The position numbers were made by a program, and so were the translations under genes. A DNA stretch of 64,000 nt, taken from the NCBI RefSeq assembly GCF_022376445.1, contig NW_025955032.1:124001-188000 (forward strand). The letters are read 5' to 3'. Of this stretch, positions 47,230-58,917 are shown piece by piece. The notes under the pieces are model-generated. The model worked only from the letters and a program-made list of their open reading frames with translations. It was not told the DNA's origin and did no database searches. How positions within the stretch are numbered: the first letter of the stretch is position 1; every line of letters begins with the position of its first letter. The DNA is from Fomitopsis serialis (Eukaryota; Basidiomycota; Agaricomycetes; Polyporales; Fomitopsidaceae).

Positions 47230-48703
47230 TCACATGTCGTCGTCGTCGTCGGCCGCTGCCGTGAAGCTGTACCACACCGGAGCTGTCGACGCATTGTTCG
47301 TTGAGCCACTGCCCGTCCCGCCAGACGTCGACACCGTCATGGGCGCAGCGGCCACGGTCGAAGTAGACTGAGACGGACTGAACAGCGCGTGATAGTTGGA
47401 CCTGAATGGCGGTGGGGCTACGTTCCCCCTCGACTGCGACCTTCGGCCCAAATTAGGGAGGAGAACCGAGGGTCCTCGCATGGGCCTGCTTGCCGCTGCT
47501 GCCGCCGTGCTACTGTGTCCTTTGTAGGCAGCTTGGGCGATGCTATGCTCGTTTTTGACATCGAGCAGGGTCTTCAGCACCTCTCCGGCATAGGGGAAGT
47601 CGCCCTGCACAAGCCGATCCGTGATACTAGAGAGTGCGTCCCCAAGCTCGGAATAGTGCGAACGCATGAAGGCAATCTCTAGCTCCCGCACCCGTTCGTA
47701 CCTAAATGAACGAATCAGTTCCGCTCATTGCGCAGGACGAGAGCTGGAATGACCTGGATGTGAAGCGCGAAAAGACTTCTTGCACAATATTCTTCGCAGA
47801 AAGCCGTAATCGAATGGCCTCAAAAGCGAGAGTCTGCAGCTCTGCGATGCCATACTGATGTGGCTCAGTCAAGAATACCCGAGTGGCACGAGTCAGGAGT
47901 TACCTTCTCAGCCAATCGATACATCGATTTCGGTGAGCACGGGGGTACGGCGTTCTCGTCGTTCAGCGCCCGCTCTAGTTCTGCTGCTCTGTCCTCGTCC
48001 ACGGCGGATTTTAGCGGGAGGAAGTTGACTTTGCCGAAGTAAAGGTAGAAAACAAATGCGCGCCATCTAAGTGGACGAGCAGTTGTGAGTGTGGTGCATG
48101 GTTGTGGAGAGTCGACATACGTCAAATAGGCCACATCTGTTATGATGATTTGTTGGCACTGAACACCAGCATACGACAAATGACCAGCGTTCGAACCACT
48201 TGGACCAGCTACATTCTCTCCATCTTCTATAGTCGTCTATCAGCAAGGTTGTGACAGTGAGAGAAGATATTGACCTCGCATCCTGATGATGTCCATGTCG
48301 CCGTCAGGGGTCTCTTCATCGTCAAGGTCGCTATCGGAGTCATAATCATACTCGTCACTGAAAGGTGCCTTATCCTCCGGGAAAGGTGCGTCTATGGGAA
48401 CTCGTACAGCGTTAGACTCTGCAAAGCCACCTGATAACACTGTCTCACAGTGAGCGTATGTACTTTATGTATTGATAATCATGACATACATTTCTCAAAG
48501 TAATCGGTTTTCTTCAATACCGAGCTAATCGCAAGGACGTGTTGCGGCCGTTCTACTCTGATTGAGCCGTCTCCAAGGTATGTTCTGCGTGAGAACGCAA
48601 AAAACTTCACGTCCAGGAAGGTTGGCGAATGCAAGGACTGCTTGAGTGCTCTCTCCAAGAATGGCAATGACGGGTCAGTCTGTTTCTGCGCGTTTGCCGT
48701 CAT
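47230..48703 (-). CDS. BTB/POZ domain protein 2
   Basis: Six exons close as 406 residues: 48490..48703, 48275..48439, 48121..48226, 47904..48066, 47754..47854, 47230..47701. Paralogue of BTB gene 1. The split BTB fold reads FLDVKFFAFSRR, YFEKLLSGGFAES, acidic insert DEYDYDSDSDLDD, IITDVAYLTWRAFVFYLYFG, then KVNFLPLKS and CSPKSMYRLAEKYGIAEL. A helical segment YERVRELEIAFMRSHYSEL follows, and the tail is Ser/Thr/Gly-rich, ending in a run of Asp. Unlike gene 1 it lacks a C-terminal Cys/His motif. Start MTANAQ was chosen; an in-frame ATG 42 nt upstream would add 14 residues. Probably a CUL3 adaptor with unknown substrate. Confidence 0.82.
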
Positions 48704-49573
48704 GTTGACGGTTGCTTCAGAGGGTTGAAGCGTCAATATCAGCATATTCGGCTCGCAGCCGGCAATAAAGTGAGTACATACGATACTTGCTACGTTCGTC
48801 GGATTGCTGTGTCTTCCACATGATCATCAGCCTGTGCGCAAGAAGGTAAGCTCTAGACAGCGCCCTCGAACGAGCCACCGGCGCACCACCAGGCCTAGCA
48901 ATACCAACCAATCTAAACGAGCCTGATGTAGAACCGTGGTACTAGAGGATATGTGAGTTCCGCTGGAGAGCTGGAGCGTGATGTATAGGACTCGGACCAA
49001 AGAGTGGTTGTCATTGCCAGTCAGTGAGAGCGATGTAGGCTAAGCGCTCGAATCTTTTGGCACGTGCTTTGAGACGTCACCGTCGTTCGTTGAGTCTGAG
49101 AATTGAAGCTTCTGAAGTCTTGCCGCTGGCCCTGGCCCTTTTCCAACTTAGCTTCAACTGTGACTCCGTCCCAACGTCTGCACTGTGTTCTCAGCATGCA
49201 AGCGTTGGAAAAACTCGTACTGTTACTGACGAGCAAATTGACTTTTGCCTGCTTCCCAGCACTTCAAGTTGTACCAGCATAAGTGCCTACGTTTCCGATA
49301 CTGACATTAATGGGACACGCGGGGAATGTGGCTCCTTTAAGGTGTCTTGTTCGGATCCTACTACGTTATGGATAGTTTCAGATGGTTGCGAATCGACAGC
49401 GAACCGCGGTCCGCTGACTGGTCAACGGGACTTTACGCAGTCGGGGGATGTGGCACACCTCCGCAGACACTGTTGTGGTGCATGTCGACTGATCATAGGA
49501 TTCGATGTTACATGCGTCCCGAGTTTGTTCCTGCAGAGCACCTCTATCATATATCCATTAAGCGCAGTGTCTA
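48704..49573. other. Intergenic BTB 2 / F-box E
   Basis: About 870 bp. A plus-strand frame starting at 49057 overlaps the 3' end of F-box E and is probably a shadow. No other gene supported. Confidence 0.4.
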
Positions 49574-51985
49574 CTACATCTCAAACTGAAGCCGCTGGAT
49601 ACCATTGGCGTACTCGGAATCGGGGTCTCGCCATACAGTCATGTCATCTTTGGTGGCACAGTAACTACTGCCGCTCATGTGTCTAAAACCGGGTTTCGTC
49701 AGTCGGCCGACAATACCGGAGAAACGATTCAACTCACTTTCGAAAGTGGGAGATGAGGGTTTGTTGGTCGTGACATAGCCCCCCACAAATGGTACATTGC
49801 CATTGATACTTGTAGTAATGCGACTGATGTTCCCGTTCCTTTGCCCAGGCGATCTCTCCCGGACTCGCTATCCGCCACGCCAAAGCGTTGTCTTTGGACT
49901 TGCAGCTGTCCACTATCTGGGGGAATTTTAAGTCGTAGTATAGTAGGAGCATATTCAGAGAAGTTGATCTAACTCACTGCAGCACGCCAGGTCATTATGG
50001 TCACGTCATCTCGTACAAGCCTGATGTCTAACGAGTCCATTTCCCTCGCTGTGACCGTATCTGGATCTTTGTTGCAGACTTGAATGATTTGACGAGCAGT
50101 CCTCGGTAAAGCGGCCTCGAATCTGAGATTCCGAGCTTCAAACATTCCTAGGAAAAGCATGTTATCGAAGAGACCGTAACGATGACCGTGTAGGAAAGTG
50201 AATAGAGGATCGGGACCGGGGCGCAAGCACTTGTGTCCAAGGACATTTGGGTAAAAAAGATAACCCGGGGAGCAACAGTTGCATCTGAACACTGTTGTCG
50301 CGAGCTCCAACATGTCCACGTTCGAAGCTTTCGGGGCCCGTTTGGTACGTCGTATTAGCTGGCGGAGGGTGTTGCACGCGCGTGACTTCCACCCTTCCAT
50401 CGTCGTCTCCATCTGTGCTTGCAGGGCCAGAAAGCTCTGCTCGTCCACGTGCGTATCCTTAGGTGCACACAGGAGATGCTGAACCTCCGGTGTGTGCATC
50501 AGGTCTGCAATGTTCAGACCAAAAATCTTCATCTCCTCATGTTCGTCGAGGTATTCTTCGACAAGCTCCTTCCCTGCGCTCTCGAAGGACATCCCGCGTT
50601 TATACGAAACGGTATGGGCTTCGTCATCCAGACGCTGCTTTCGTACGCCTTGCATAAGCCTGGTCATCTCGCCCTTGATTCTCCGCCAGCCTAGACATGC
50701 AATATAGTTAAGCCAAGTACATATACGAGTCACACTGAATAACTAGTATGCTCACCGTGTTCGGTGAGCTTTGTTGTCATGCAGACGAACCTATGATTTG
50801 AAAAGAGCTCGTCGTATCTCCTTTCGCTGTATGTCCTTTCGAGAAATGCAAGCTCCGGCGCCCAGCCGAGCGCAAGCAGTCTTGCACTGATGCTATGCCG
50901 TGCGTATAAACGGATCGTGAAAGCAATAGATGTACCTGTAAGACCTACTCATCTAAACGCTCCATCTCAAGGTGATCTTGCTCTTCACGGCGTGCAGTAG
51001 CCTCCTTCTCAAGCCAGTCAACACAGGCTTGCCGAAACTATGCACGGCAGAGGTTAGACATATTTGTCTTTGCTGCAGGTTCAGGCTTGCATTACTTACC
51101 TCCTGTAATCTCCTCACGCGCTTACGCCGCTCAGTAGTGAATTTCTCCAGCTGAACTTGGTCTTGGATGTCCAGCAGTTGCTTCCATGCATCGACGACCT
51201 CCAGTATCTCGGACTTCAGGTAGCATGGGCTATCGTCTGGAGAATCGGTGTAACCCTGCGAAGCATCGCGGTAACGGCGTCAGATGATTGCGAAGGCTAC
51301 AGAGTCCAGATACATACCGCATTGAATAGGTTATCCGGGAGACACAAATTGCTATCAACAAGCAGTTTGTAATCGTTCACAACACTTCAATCACACGAAA
51401 ACAAATTAGTTAGCACATAGTTTGCCATTCCAACCCGCGGTTTACTTACAGCTGAGACTTGCAGGAACTGCACATCCTCATCAGGAATTCCCAATAGATC
51501 GTACGTATTGAGCCCTTTCCGCAGACCTGCAGTCGGGAAATCAGATTCCAAATAGGGGTCAGACAAACGATGCAGCCACTCGCAAACACGGACCAACTCA
51601 CTGTGCAGAAGGGCGTCCACCATAGAGCGGCCCACGCAGGCTCAATGAGGCTGTCTGGACATGGAGGGAGGCCGTCGATCTTCTTCAGGGCCTCTCTCCA
51701 GTACAGCACGGAGCTCTTTCTCACCAGGAACGAATGGGTTGTCTTCGATGTCCTCGAGAGACTGAGTAAATCGCGCGGGTAAAGGTATAGAAGGATCTGT
51801 GCACAAAATATCATTGAAGGTTGAGTATAAGTCGACCGCACAGTCGGGGGTCTTACCTCGTGCATGATATCCACAGGCATATTCAACATGTCCGTCTTTC
51901 GCGAGGCTTTGACAACCGCAAGTGTTCCACTGGCATCCGTAGCAGAAACAGCCTTTCTCGAGCGCTTTGTTTTCTTCCGCGCCAT
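49574..51985 (-). CDS. F-box protein E (intact family member)
   Basis: Ten exons close as 616 residues: 51857..51985, 51602..51796, 51450..51526, 51318..51384, 51100..51255, 50949..51037, 50756..50892, 49978..50690, 49738..49916, 49574..49682. A basic head (MARKKTKRSRKAV) precedes NMPVDIMHE and the F-box ILLYLYPRDLLSLSRTSK, then IDGLPPCPDSLIEPAWA. A Cys-rich segment (VCGKGSIR, then CSSCKS) follows, next coiled-coil-like Lys/Glu/Arg helices, and near the C terminus a C2H2-like finger WQCTICGGLCHDQQTLISHF plus a short acidic end. Exon lengths 195, 77 and 89 equal those of loci A, B and C. A likely SCF adaptor; the zinc-finger end may bind substrate. Being intact, E and A are the reference copies for the broken B and C. 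Confidence 0.82.
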
Positions 51986-52497
51986 GGTGGGAGATGATTG
52001 CAGTGATGACAATAGTCAATGATGGGAGCAGCTAGGGAGCTGAGTGCGACTCGTCGACGCGTTCAGTGCGTCGCGGCGGCGGGCTGTTGTTGCTCGAGTG
52101 GCTGCAAGCCACAATGTCACAGATCCACGGTCACGCGACGTGCACTAGAATACGCGTAACGCGCCTGTGGCGCGAACGCCGAAAGTTGCACGGATAGATC
52201 TATTTTTGGAATAGATCCAAGCCCAATTTGAGCTCAATACGTAAACGATCTTCCTCGACGCACTGCGCAAGGCAAGGCAACGCACGAATGGGCGAACAGC
52301 TTGCATAATAATGCTGCATATGCCTCGGCCTGGTAGCATCATTGTCGGCATGTCACAAACAACATAATGATAGCATCCCGAGATAAAGTGCAACAAAGTA
52401 TGATACAAGTGGGTTGTACGAACAACAGCAAGTACGCGTGCGTCGGCATCGGCATCAGCTTTTGAGCGTGACAGAGACCCAATCACCACCATGGCCT
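51986..52497. other. Promoter of F-box E and 3' flank of fumarate reductase
   Basis: About 510 bp, no gene seen. Confidence 0.45.
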
Positions 52498-54948
52498 CTA
52501 CTTCTTCAGTGAGCCGATGACAGAGTCAGCCGCGTATCGCGGGATAACCTGCGACGCGACGCCATTCAGCTTCAGCTTCCGGGTTCCAGAACGACCTGGC
52601 TCACCTTAGGGTCATGAAGCATGTTAAACTCTTCCGTCGCATCGCGGCCCGCGTAGAGAAGGATGGCCTTCTCGCCTCCGGGGTGGTCGGGCAGGAAGCT
52701 GGTGACGTCGAGCACCTGGTTATCGATGATGACCCAGATGTCGTCCTTCGACTTGTGCTTCGCGACCTCCTCAGCCGTGAACACCTTCGCGCCCCCTGAG
52801 CTCTTCGCGTCCGCCTTCTCCTCTGCAGGAGCAGCGACCTGCGTAACACATGTCAGGCGGTGGTGTTCCAAGCCGTACTCTGTCTGAATGTACATACCGA
52901 GCTACTTGACTCGCCGCCGAGATGGCCAGAAACAGCGCCCAAACGACCCGCGGCCTTCTCTGCCAATGGACCGATGCGCTGGAGGAGGTACGACGCGGCG
53001 GAGTCACCACTGACACGCCCGAAGACGACGCAGCCCAGTAGTGATGAACCACCTAGACGGTTCGCGCCGTGCACACCACCGGCAACTTCGCCTGATGCGA
53101 AGAGACCCGCGACGGGCTTGCCGGATGACGAGATCACGCGTGACTCGGCGTCGATTTCGAGACCACCCATGGTGTAGTGGAGGACGGGCGTCATGATGGC
53201 GACATTGAAGTAGTCGTCCAAGCGCCACTCCCCTGACGAGAAGAACTGGAGACGGGGTGAGCATATGAACAAATAATCGATGGGAAGGCAGCATACCTTC
53301 TTGCCGAAGGGATCCTTCTTCGCCCGGACGACCGCGTTGTAGTCGTCAAAGGTCTTCTTGAGCTGCGCAGGCGTGAGACCCATGTCCTTCGCAAGCTCCT
53401 CGCCGTTCGCGTAGCGCTTCATGAGACCACGTCCGACGTAGTGCTTGCAGTGCCATTCAATCTCCTTGGATGCCTGGCCGTTCAAGACGAGGCGAATGGG
53501 GTACTGGAAACGTGCATAGTCAGCCACAGCTCAGAGCGACCATGCGCGTGCCATATACCTTGCCGTTCTCCCACATCTTGCCGGTGACATAGTCCCGGTG
53601 CTGGAGTTCATCGACGAACCGCTTGCCCTCGTTATCGAGGAGGAGACCACCGACACCACGGAGCGCTTCCGCAGCCAAGAACTTCACCTTGGCCTCAGGG
53701 TCATTGGGGTCGACCAGACCAGTCGGGTGCACCTGGACCTTCTCAAGGTCGATCGCACTCGCGCCGACCTCCAGCGCTAGTTTATGCCCATCACCAGTGC
53801 AGTGCTCGCCGTTCGTCGTCGGGAGGTCGTAGTACTCGGGGCGGTACTTCTTCAGGAGCGAGTTGGGAGTGAAGTCTGCGGCGTAGCCACCGGTGGCGAG
53901 AATAACGGGCCCGTACGCGATCTCGGTCTTGCCGCCGAGCGTGTACTCTACCCCGACAACAGCCTCACCGTCGCGAATAAGCTTCGTCACGCGTGCCTTC
54001 TTCTTGATCTTGACACGGTCCGGCTGGGACACGGACAGATCCTCCAGACGCTCCATTTGTGCATACGTGATTACCTGGCACAGTCGGTCAGGGGTTGTTA
54101 TAGGCCACAGAAACGATTGACTCACCATCCCGGGGAACTGCGCATTGCCACGGTGGGTACGAGGCTGCGAGTGACCACCCAGACGAGCGACCTTGGACAG
54201 ATCGAGACCAAACTTGTCCTGCAGCCAGTTGACTGCGTCACCCGAACGGCCGGTGAGGACACCGATGAGATCATCGCGTGCAAGCTCACGCGCCTGTGTA
54301 CTATTTAGCCGATGCTGAACAGGAGATAATGCCGAGCTACGCACCGAGTTCTTCGTGTCCTGGAAGAAGAGCTTCGCATTGTCCGGGATGTTGAGGTCCT
54401 GCTGTGACTGCGTACCCGCACCGTTGATACCAGAGGTAGCTTTGGTAGAGTTACCGCCCATAAATCTGGAAACGTGCACGACGGTGAGAACGGAACGTCA
54501 TCTGGACTCGGTCCCAGAAAGGAGTGAAGGAAGTCCGTGTCGGCCCTCCTGCGGCACGGGCGCTGTGCCATCGGCGTTGTCGGCGCCCGCTCCTCCGGGG
54601 TTACATCACAACATAGGGTTTGCTGCGATGTACCTCAACGAGAGCACAGCGAAGTAGATGATGGCCGTGTGCTCTGTAAGGTCCACCGATTGTACCACCC
54701 CACGCACCGAACCTCTCACAGCAGCCGCTACAATGCAGCCTGTGCCTTCGCCTGATACATACACTCCTCGCCCACGGGTGAGACATACGGACCACCGCAA
54801 CCCTTTCTATCCCTCGAGCAGGACAAGCATTGAATGAGACTACTCACGGCTGCTTGTCGAGCATGAGCACATTGGCACCACGCTCGAGCAGTGTGTGCGC
54901 GGCCGAGAGGCCGGCGAGACCACCGCCAACGACGATAACTTGGGCCAT
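52498..54948 (-). CDS. Soluble fumarate reductase (Osm1/Frd type) with C-terminal cytochrome b5 domain
   Basis: A flavoprotein that reduces fumarate to succinate and reoxidises flavin/NADH under low oxygen, also supporting disulfide formation. Eight exons close as 581 residues: 54848..54948, 54345..54465, 54126..54293, 53559..54074, 53297..53503, 52898..53245, 52605..52838, 52498..52548. Visible motifs are the dinucleotide fold MAQVIVVGGGLAGLSAAH, FMGGNSTKATSGINGAG, ARLGGHSQPRTHRG, VILATGGYAADF, VQVHPTGLVDP, GLFASGEVAGGVHGANRLGG and SLLGCVVFG. After a short linker comes a cytochrome b5 fold with both haem ligands: VFTAEEVAKHKSKDDIWVII, then TSFLPDHPGGEKAIL and FNMLHDPKV. The last exon (17 codons) was found only after removing a 56-nt intron. 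No signal peptide is seen. The first intron is 382 nt. Confidence 0.92.
54466..54847 (-). other. Long first intron of fumarate reductase (382 nt)
   Basis: The flanking exons join DKQ-P-FMGGNSTK without gap relative to the family, so no exon is lost. First introns of this length can carry transcriptional elements. Confidence 0.65.
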
Positions 54949-55304
54949 GCTGGATGATGGGGAGAGTGCAGTACAGGACGACGCAGGAGGGTTGCAGGCG
55001 ATCGCAGTGAGCGAGATGGTCTTATAGGGATGACTGTCACGAGGACGCGGAAGGGCATGTGAATTCCGCTCTGCCTCCGGATCCACCGCCCGGACGAATC
55101 GGACCCCGCATCCCACATGAATTCGCGTGCGCGCATTGGCCAGCCCAGCCCAGCCCCGCATCCGCACTCATATTTGGGCATTCGAACCGGATTCGAACAG
55201 AGGAACAAGCGTTGCCGGGCACGCTACGGGCAAGCTACGGGCACCAACACATCATTTAGTCATAAGCTCTCTATGTTCGACACACTGTCGGCCGTCCGCC
55301 TCAG
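54949..55304. other. Spacer fumarate reductase / nicotinamide riboside kinase
   Basis: 356 bp containing the fumarate reductase promoter and the 3' end region of the kinase gene. A GGATTCGAAC string at about 55190 resembles a tRNA T-loop but no tRNA fold is possible around it. Confidence 0.45.
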
Positions 55305-56581
55305 TCACTTGTCCTCCTTCGCTTCCTCCGCAAGCCGCGCACAGACCTTCTCGACGGTGTCCGACAACCCCATCTCCAGCCCGTCGATCAGGATCAGCCC
55401 CGGAACGGCTCCGTTCGGGCGCCCGTGTTCGACGTCGCCGCCCTCCACCATCCCCGCGTGCGCGCCAACGTATGCTGGCCATACGATCTGCTCCCAGTAG
55501 TTCGGTGGGTCTCGCCACAGGCTGCCTTCTGGATCGGATTGAACTCCCCGTACGAATGGGCGGTCGAAGGTGCGATGTTGAACGGGGTGGCGGTCGGAGA
55601 GCGGCGTTAGGTGGGAGGTGCGTTGGCGCAGGGGAAGTCAAGTCAGGATCGATGTATAGATCGGCACAGGAATCTCACTCGACCCCGGTCTCATTCTGAG
55701 ACCGCAGTCGAGAGACACAGGGAGGAGTGCAGGAGACAAGGGGATCTTACCTGCGGTATGGTAGCCGTGCCTCTCATGTCGTCGTTGCTTCAGGACGTCA
55801 TGCGGCACCCGGAGGAATACCCGCACATCGAGTTGCCCCACGACTTCCTGCGGAAATGCGGGGTATGATCGGTGTCATCTTGTTGATATAAGGATCGCCA
55901 CGTACCGGATGCCAGTAGAGCAGGAAACCGTCAACCACCACCCAGATCAACTGTTCTCCCCGCTCTTCGTGCTCCTTCGCTATTCGAGTGAACGTATCTT
56001 TCCACCGTTCGGATATTTCACGTTCGACCGGCACATCCTTCTGCTCGTTGAGGTGGTCATGAGAGTAGTGCTCCGGCGGAATGATACCTGTCTCTTTGAC
56101 CTACTCGACGATCAGCATCGTGCGCAGCACACAGCATGAAACGCGCAATGCCTCTATTAGATGAGACACGATGACGAACCTCTTTTAGAGTCTTGACCAT
56201 CCTCGGCCAGTCTATCGCGCCCTCCGCACTGTCCCAGTCTTGTACATTATACTCCGAATGGACGGGGATCAACTCTTCCGGCTATGACCACGCTTCATTG
56301 GTCGTAAACACGACCGCCCGGACGATGGACTCACTGGGGCGAAGTCCTGCATCACCAGGCAATGTTACAGGTAAGATTAGTCTCGGCAGTGCAAATGACT
56401 TCAGCGTGGAACCCACGGACATCCTGGTGAAGGATAACGCTCCCTGGCAGGAGGTTACGCAGGTGCTTGGCAAGGGTAGTCTTACCCGAACATGTCGCCC
56501 CTCTGACATAGTGAGCCCTATCCGGAAACCAACTTGAGTGCAGACACACCCGACACCAACGAATATGACGCGGTTCTTCAT
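55305..56581 (-). CDS. NRK1: Nicotinamide riboside kinase
   Basis: Phosphorylates nicotinamide riboside to NMN in NAD+ salvage. Seven exons close as 247 residues: 56550..56581, 56421..56502, 56335..56346, 56180..56281, 55906..56100, 55751..55847, 55305..55528. The P-loop is GGATCSGKTTLAKHL, followed by SVILHQDDFAPPEELIPV with the catalytic Asp region, then YNVQDWDSAEGAIDWPRM and the Walker-B-like strand IWVVVDGFLLYWHP. Later come QLDVRVFLRVPHDVLKQRR with the lid arginines, and DPPNYWEQIVWPAYVGAH. Exon 3 has only 12 nt (DFAP). The last intron is 222 nt. Lengths and motif order fit eukaryotic NRKs. It lies just upstream of, and on the same strand as, the fumarate reductase gene. Confidence 0.9.
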
Positions 56582-57121
56582 CCTGCCCAGTCTATGTGTC
56601 TAGCAGTCGTGTGCTCGTCGTAGAGCGCTGACCGAAGCGATCAGCGTCGGACGGACTGAGACTCGGACCGCATACAAATCTCACCTCTAGTGTATTCGAC
56701 CTAGTAATTGTGACCAGCAATAGCGAGCCAGTTGGTAGTTGTGGCCGGGAGTGGTGTTATCGAAGTTTAGTTGCTGGCCGCTGCTATGAGTTATCGCAGG
56801 ACCTTTGTATGACAGAATCCAAACAGAATCAGGGACTCGAGGCCGAGACGATCGAGTCAGGTCGCCTTATCTTATCAGATAAATGCAAGATAACCACGAC
56901 CATGCATGGGCGTCGAAGCATCAGCTTGAGCGCTCCACCATCTACCCTCAAGCCAGGCGCCAAAGACGCGACTCTCTTCTCGTCCAACACCAAGCCCGAA
57001 ACAACAACTCAAAGCTATATATTCTGATAAATCGTGTTGATTACTCGTGTGTCTGAACACCAGTCAAAGACTATTGTGGAGCACCATCTACCCGCATTCC
57101 AGTTTCTGTCGAGAACCAACC
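56582..57121. other. Divergent promoter region
   Basis: About 540 bp between NRK1 (minus) and the XRCC4/PAXX-like candidate (plus). No gene seen. Confidence 0.5.
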
Positions 57122-58305
57122 ATGTCCGACTCTGACCTCGTCTCGTCGTTGTCTTCGCTTGATGAGCTCATACAAGTCATCTACCAAGGATCTTCTCGGT
57201 TTGTGGTCATCTCAAGCGTAGATGAGACAAGCTGGAAGGTTCGGCTAGGCCTTAGCGATTCAAATGGACGTTGGTGGGAAGGGCGCTGGGGGGAGAAAGA
57301 GATTCGACAGGCAGCTGTGAGTGGATAGTTCGTGAGAACACATCTTCATCCTAACTGAATCTCTGCTACTGGACGGATACAGAAAACGGCGTCTTGTAGT
57401 ACTGAGGCGCTTGGAGATACCTTAGCTACCGCCTTCACGCAAGGAGAAATGTATATCGGAAACTGGAGCTCGAAGAAGGGCGCCGAGATCAAGGTATGCA
57501 TGTAGCGCTCTCAACTACATATTCCTCCTTCCTACCAACTGACAGTTCCGTTCCCAATACCACAGTTCGTCCTGGGCACAAATACCAATCACCCAGCCCA
57601 TGTGCCTTTGGCTGAGATGACGCCCGAGGAAGCCGCGTCGTTTGCAACCCAAGTCTTTGCAGATGTGCGCCTCGCTCGAACCGCATGAACTCTAGTTACG
57701 ATACTAAGCATACGTCTTCCAGATAGCGATTCAGGCGCAGGGTCGCAAGAGCCGCCTCCACCCTTCCACGTTCGAACCTGTATCAGATAAACCTCCAAGC
57801 GCTTCCACTACGTCGACCGCGAAAACAGCAAGTGCTCTCGAGTCGCGTGGCGGTAGCATACGAAAGCGGTCGTCCTTGGCAGCGTCAAAGACATCTGCGA
57901 TGTCCGCAGGTCCGAGCATGTCGGACCAGAAGGCTCAGGAAGAGATCAAATCCCTCAAAGCGGAACTCGCTAGGGAGCGAAGTAGACAGTATGGCCTTCC
58001 AGCATCGTCCACGAGCAAGCATAAACGCAAAGCAGAAGACGATGCAGACAATGGCCAATCAACACGAGCATCGCAAGTGAGGAAGGAGAAGTCGATCCAA
58101 GAGAGCTCGAAATTGCACTCTATCGCCAGTACGTCAGATATTGGCCGTGCATATTGGGCGGTAGTAGCTGATACGGCCTGCGCTGGAAGAGGGGAACCGA
58201 AGTGCTGCAGCGGTCACAGCGGCCAGAGGCGCCTCGCTCGCGAACCCATCCAAGAAGGCGCGCAAATACCAAACTCTGGAGTTTGGCAGTGACGATGATG
58301 ACTGA
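57122..58305 (+). CDS. XRCC4-superfamily (PAXX-like) candidate
   Basis: Five exons, 57122..57316, 57383..57493, 57566..57664, 57723..58076 and 58168..58305, close as 298 residues; the last junction is the least certain. The first 130 residues look like the small beta-sandwich head of XRCC4/XLF/PAXX: FVVISSVDETSWKVRLGLSD, WWEGRWGEKEIRQAA, then LATAFTQGEMYIGNW, KGAEIKFVLGT and VPLAEMTPEEAASFATQVF. A Ser/Lys-rich, coiled-coil-like region follows (AQEEIKSLKAELARERS). The end reads SKKARKYQTLEFGSDDDD, a basic patch next to an aromatic/acidic tip like the Ku-binding tails of end-joining factors. If right, it acts in non-homologous end joining in the nucleus. This rests on pattern only; it might be another small head-plus-coil protein. 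Confidence 0.45.
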
Positions 58306-58917
58306 ATTTTCGCATGCATCGATGAGCGGCGGGGATGTTGACGAGACGCATGCCAAGCAATACCAAAGCAATATACAAGATAGCAAGAACTTCTGAGCGC
58401 GCGCGAAACATCGTGTCTTCTATGAATGATCTGGCAGGCCTGCGGTACTCCTCGCTTGCAATCTCATGCTCAGATCAGAACGGACTGTCTTCGGCTCCGG
58501 TACACACGTCGCCTGTCGGCCCCCTGCGATTCCATCATTTAATCCCGCCATGTTCAAGTCGTAATAGTACTCTGTACTCTGTACCTCATCTTGTATCGAT
58601 AGTGCTGTTTCCGATTCTCCTGAATATGCGTCGAGCAGAGTCTAGACCGACGGTGCCTGTGTCAATGCTGCATGCCTCCTGTCTGAAAATCCTCGTGCCT
58701 TCGCAAGAAACAAACTTGCGGGTGTTGAGCGCGAACGTGGCAGGAGAGCGTGCTCGCGGAGATGGCGCCGCGTGATCTCTCCTCGGTCCAGTGCAGCTGG
58801 AACGGAAACCAGACCCAGGCGGCACGTCAATCCCGCACTTTTATTCACTTCTAACCGCCTCTCCTTTCCTTGTTCCCTTTCGCCCATCTTGACCACGATT
58901 GCCACCACCCGCCCTTG
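58306..58917. other. Intergenic, no supported gene
   Basis: About 610 bp, presumably 3' flank of the upstream gene and promoter of the next. Confidence 0.4.

Noticed and set aside
49057..49686. 209-codon plus-strand frame
   Set aside because: Overlaps the well-supported last exon of F-box E on the other strand; no domain.
52549..52604. Early stop ending fumarate reductase at LEPGS
   Set aside because: A GT..AG intron removes it and yields the family-like end DPKVIPRYAADSVIGSL.
55180..55205. tRNA-like GGATTCGAAC string
   Set aside because: The T-loop core is present but neither strand offers a 5-bp T-stem or acceptor pairing around it.
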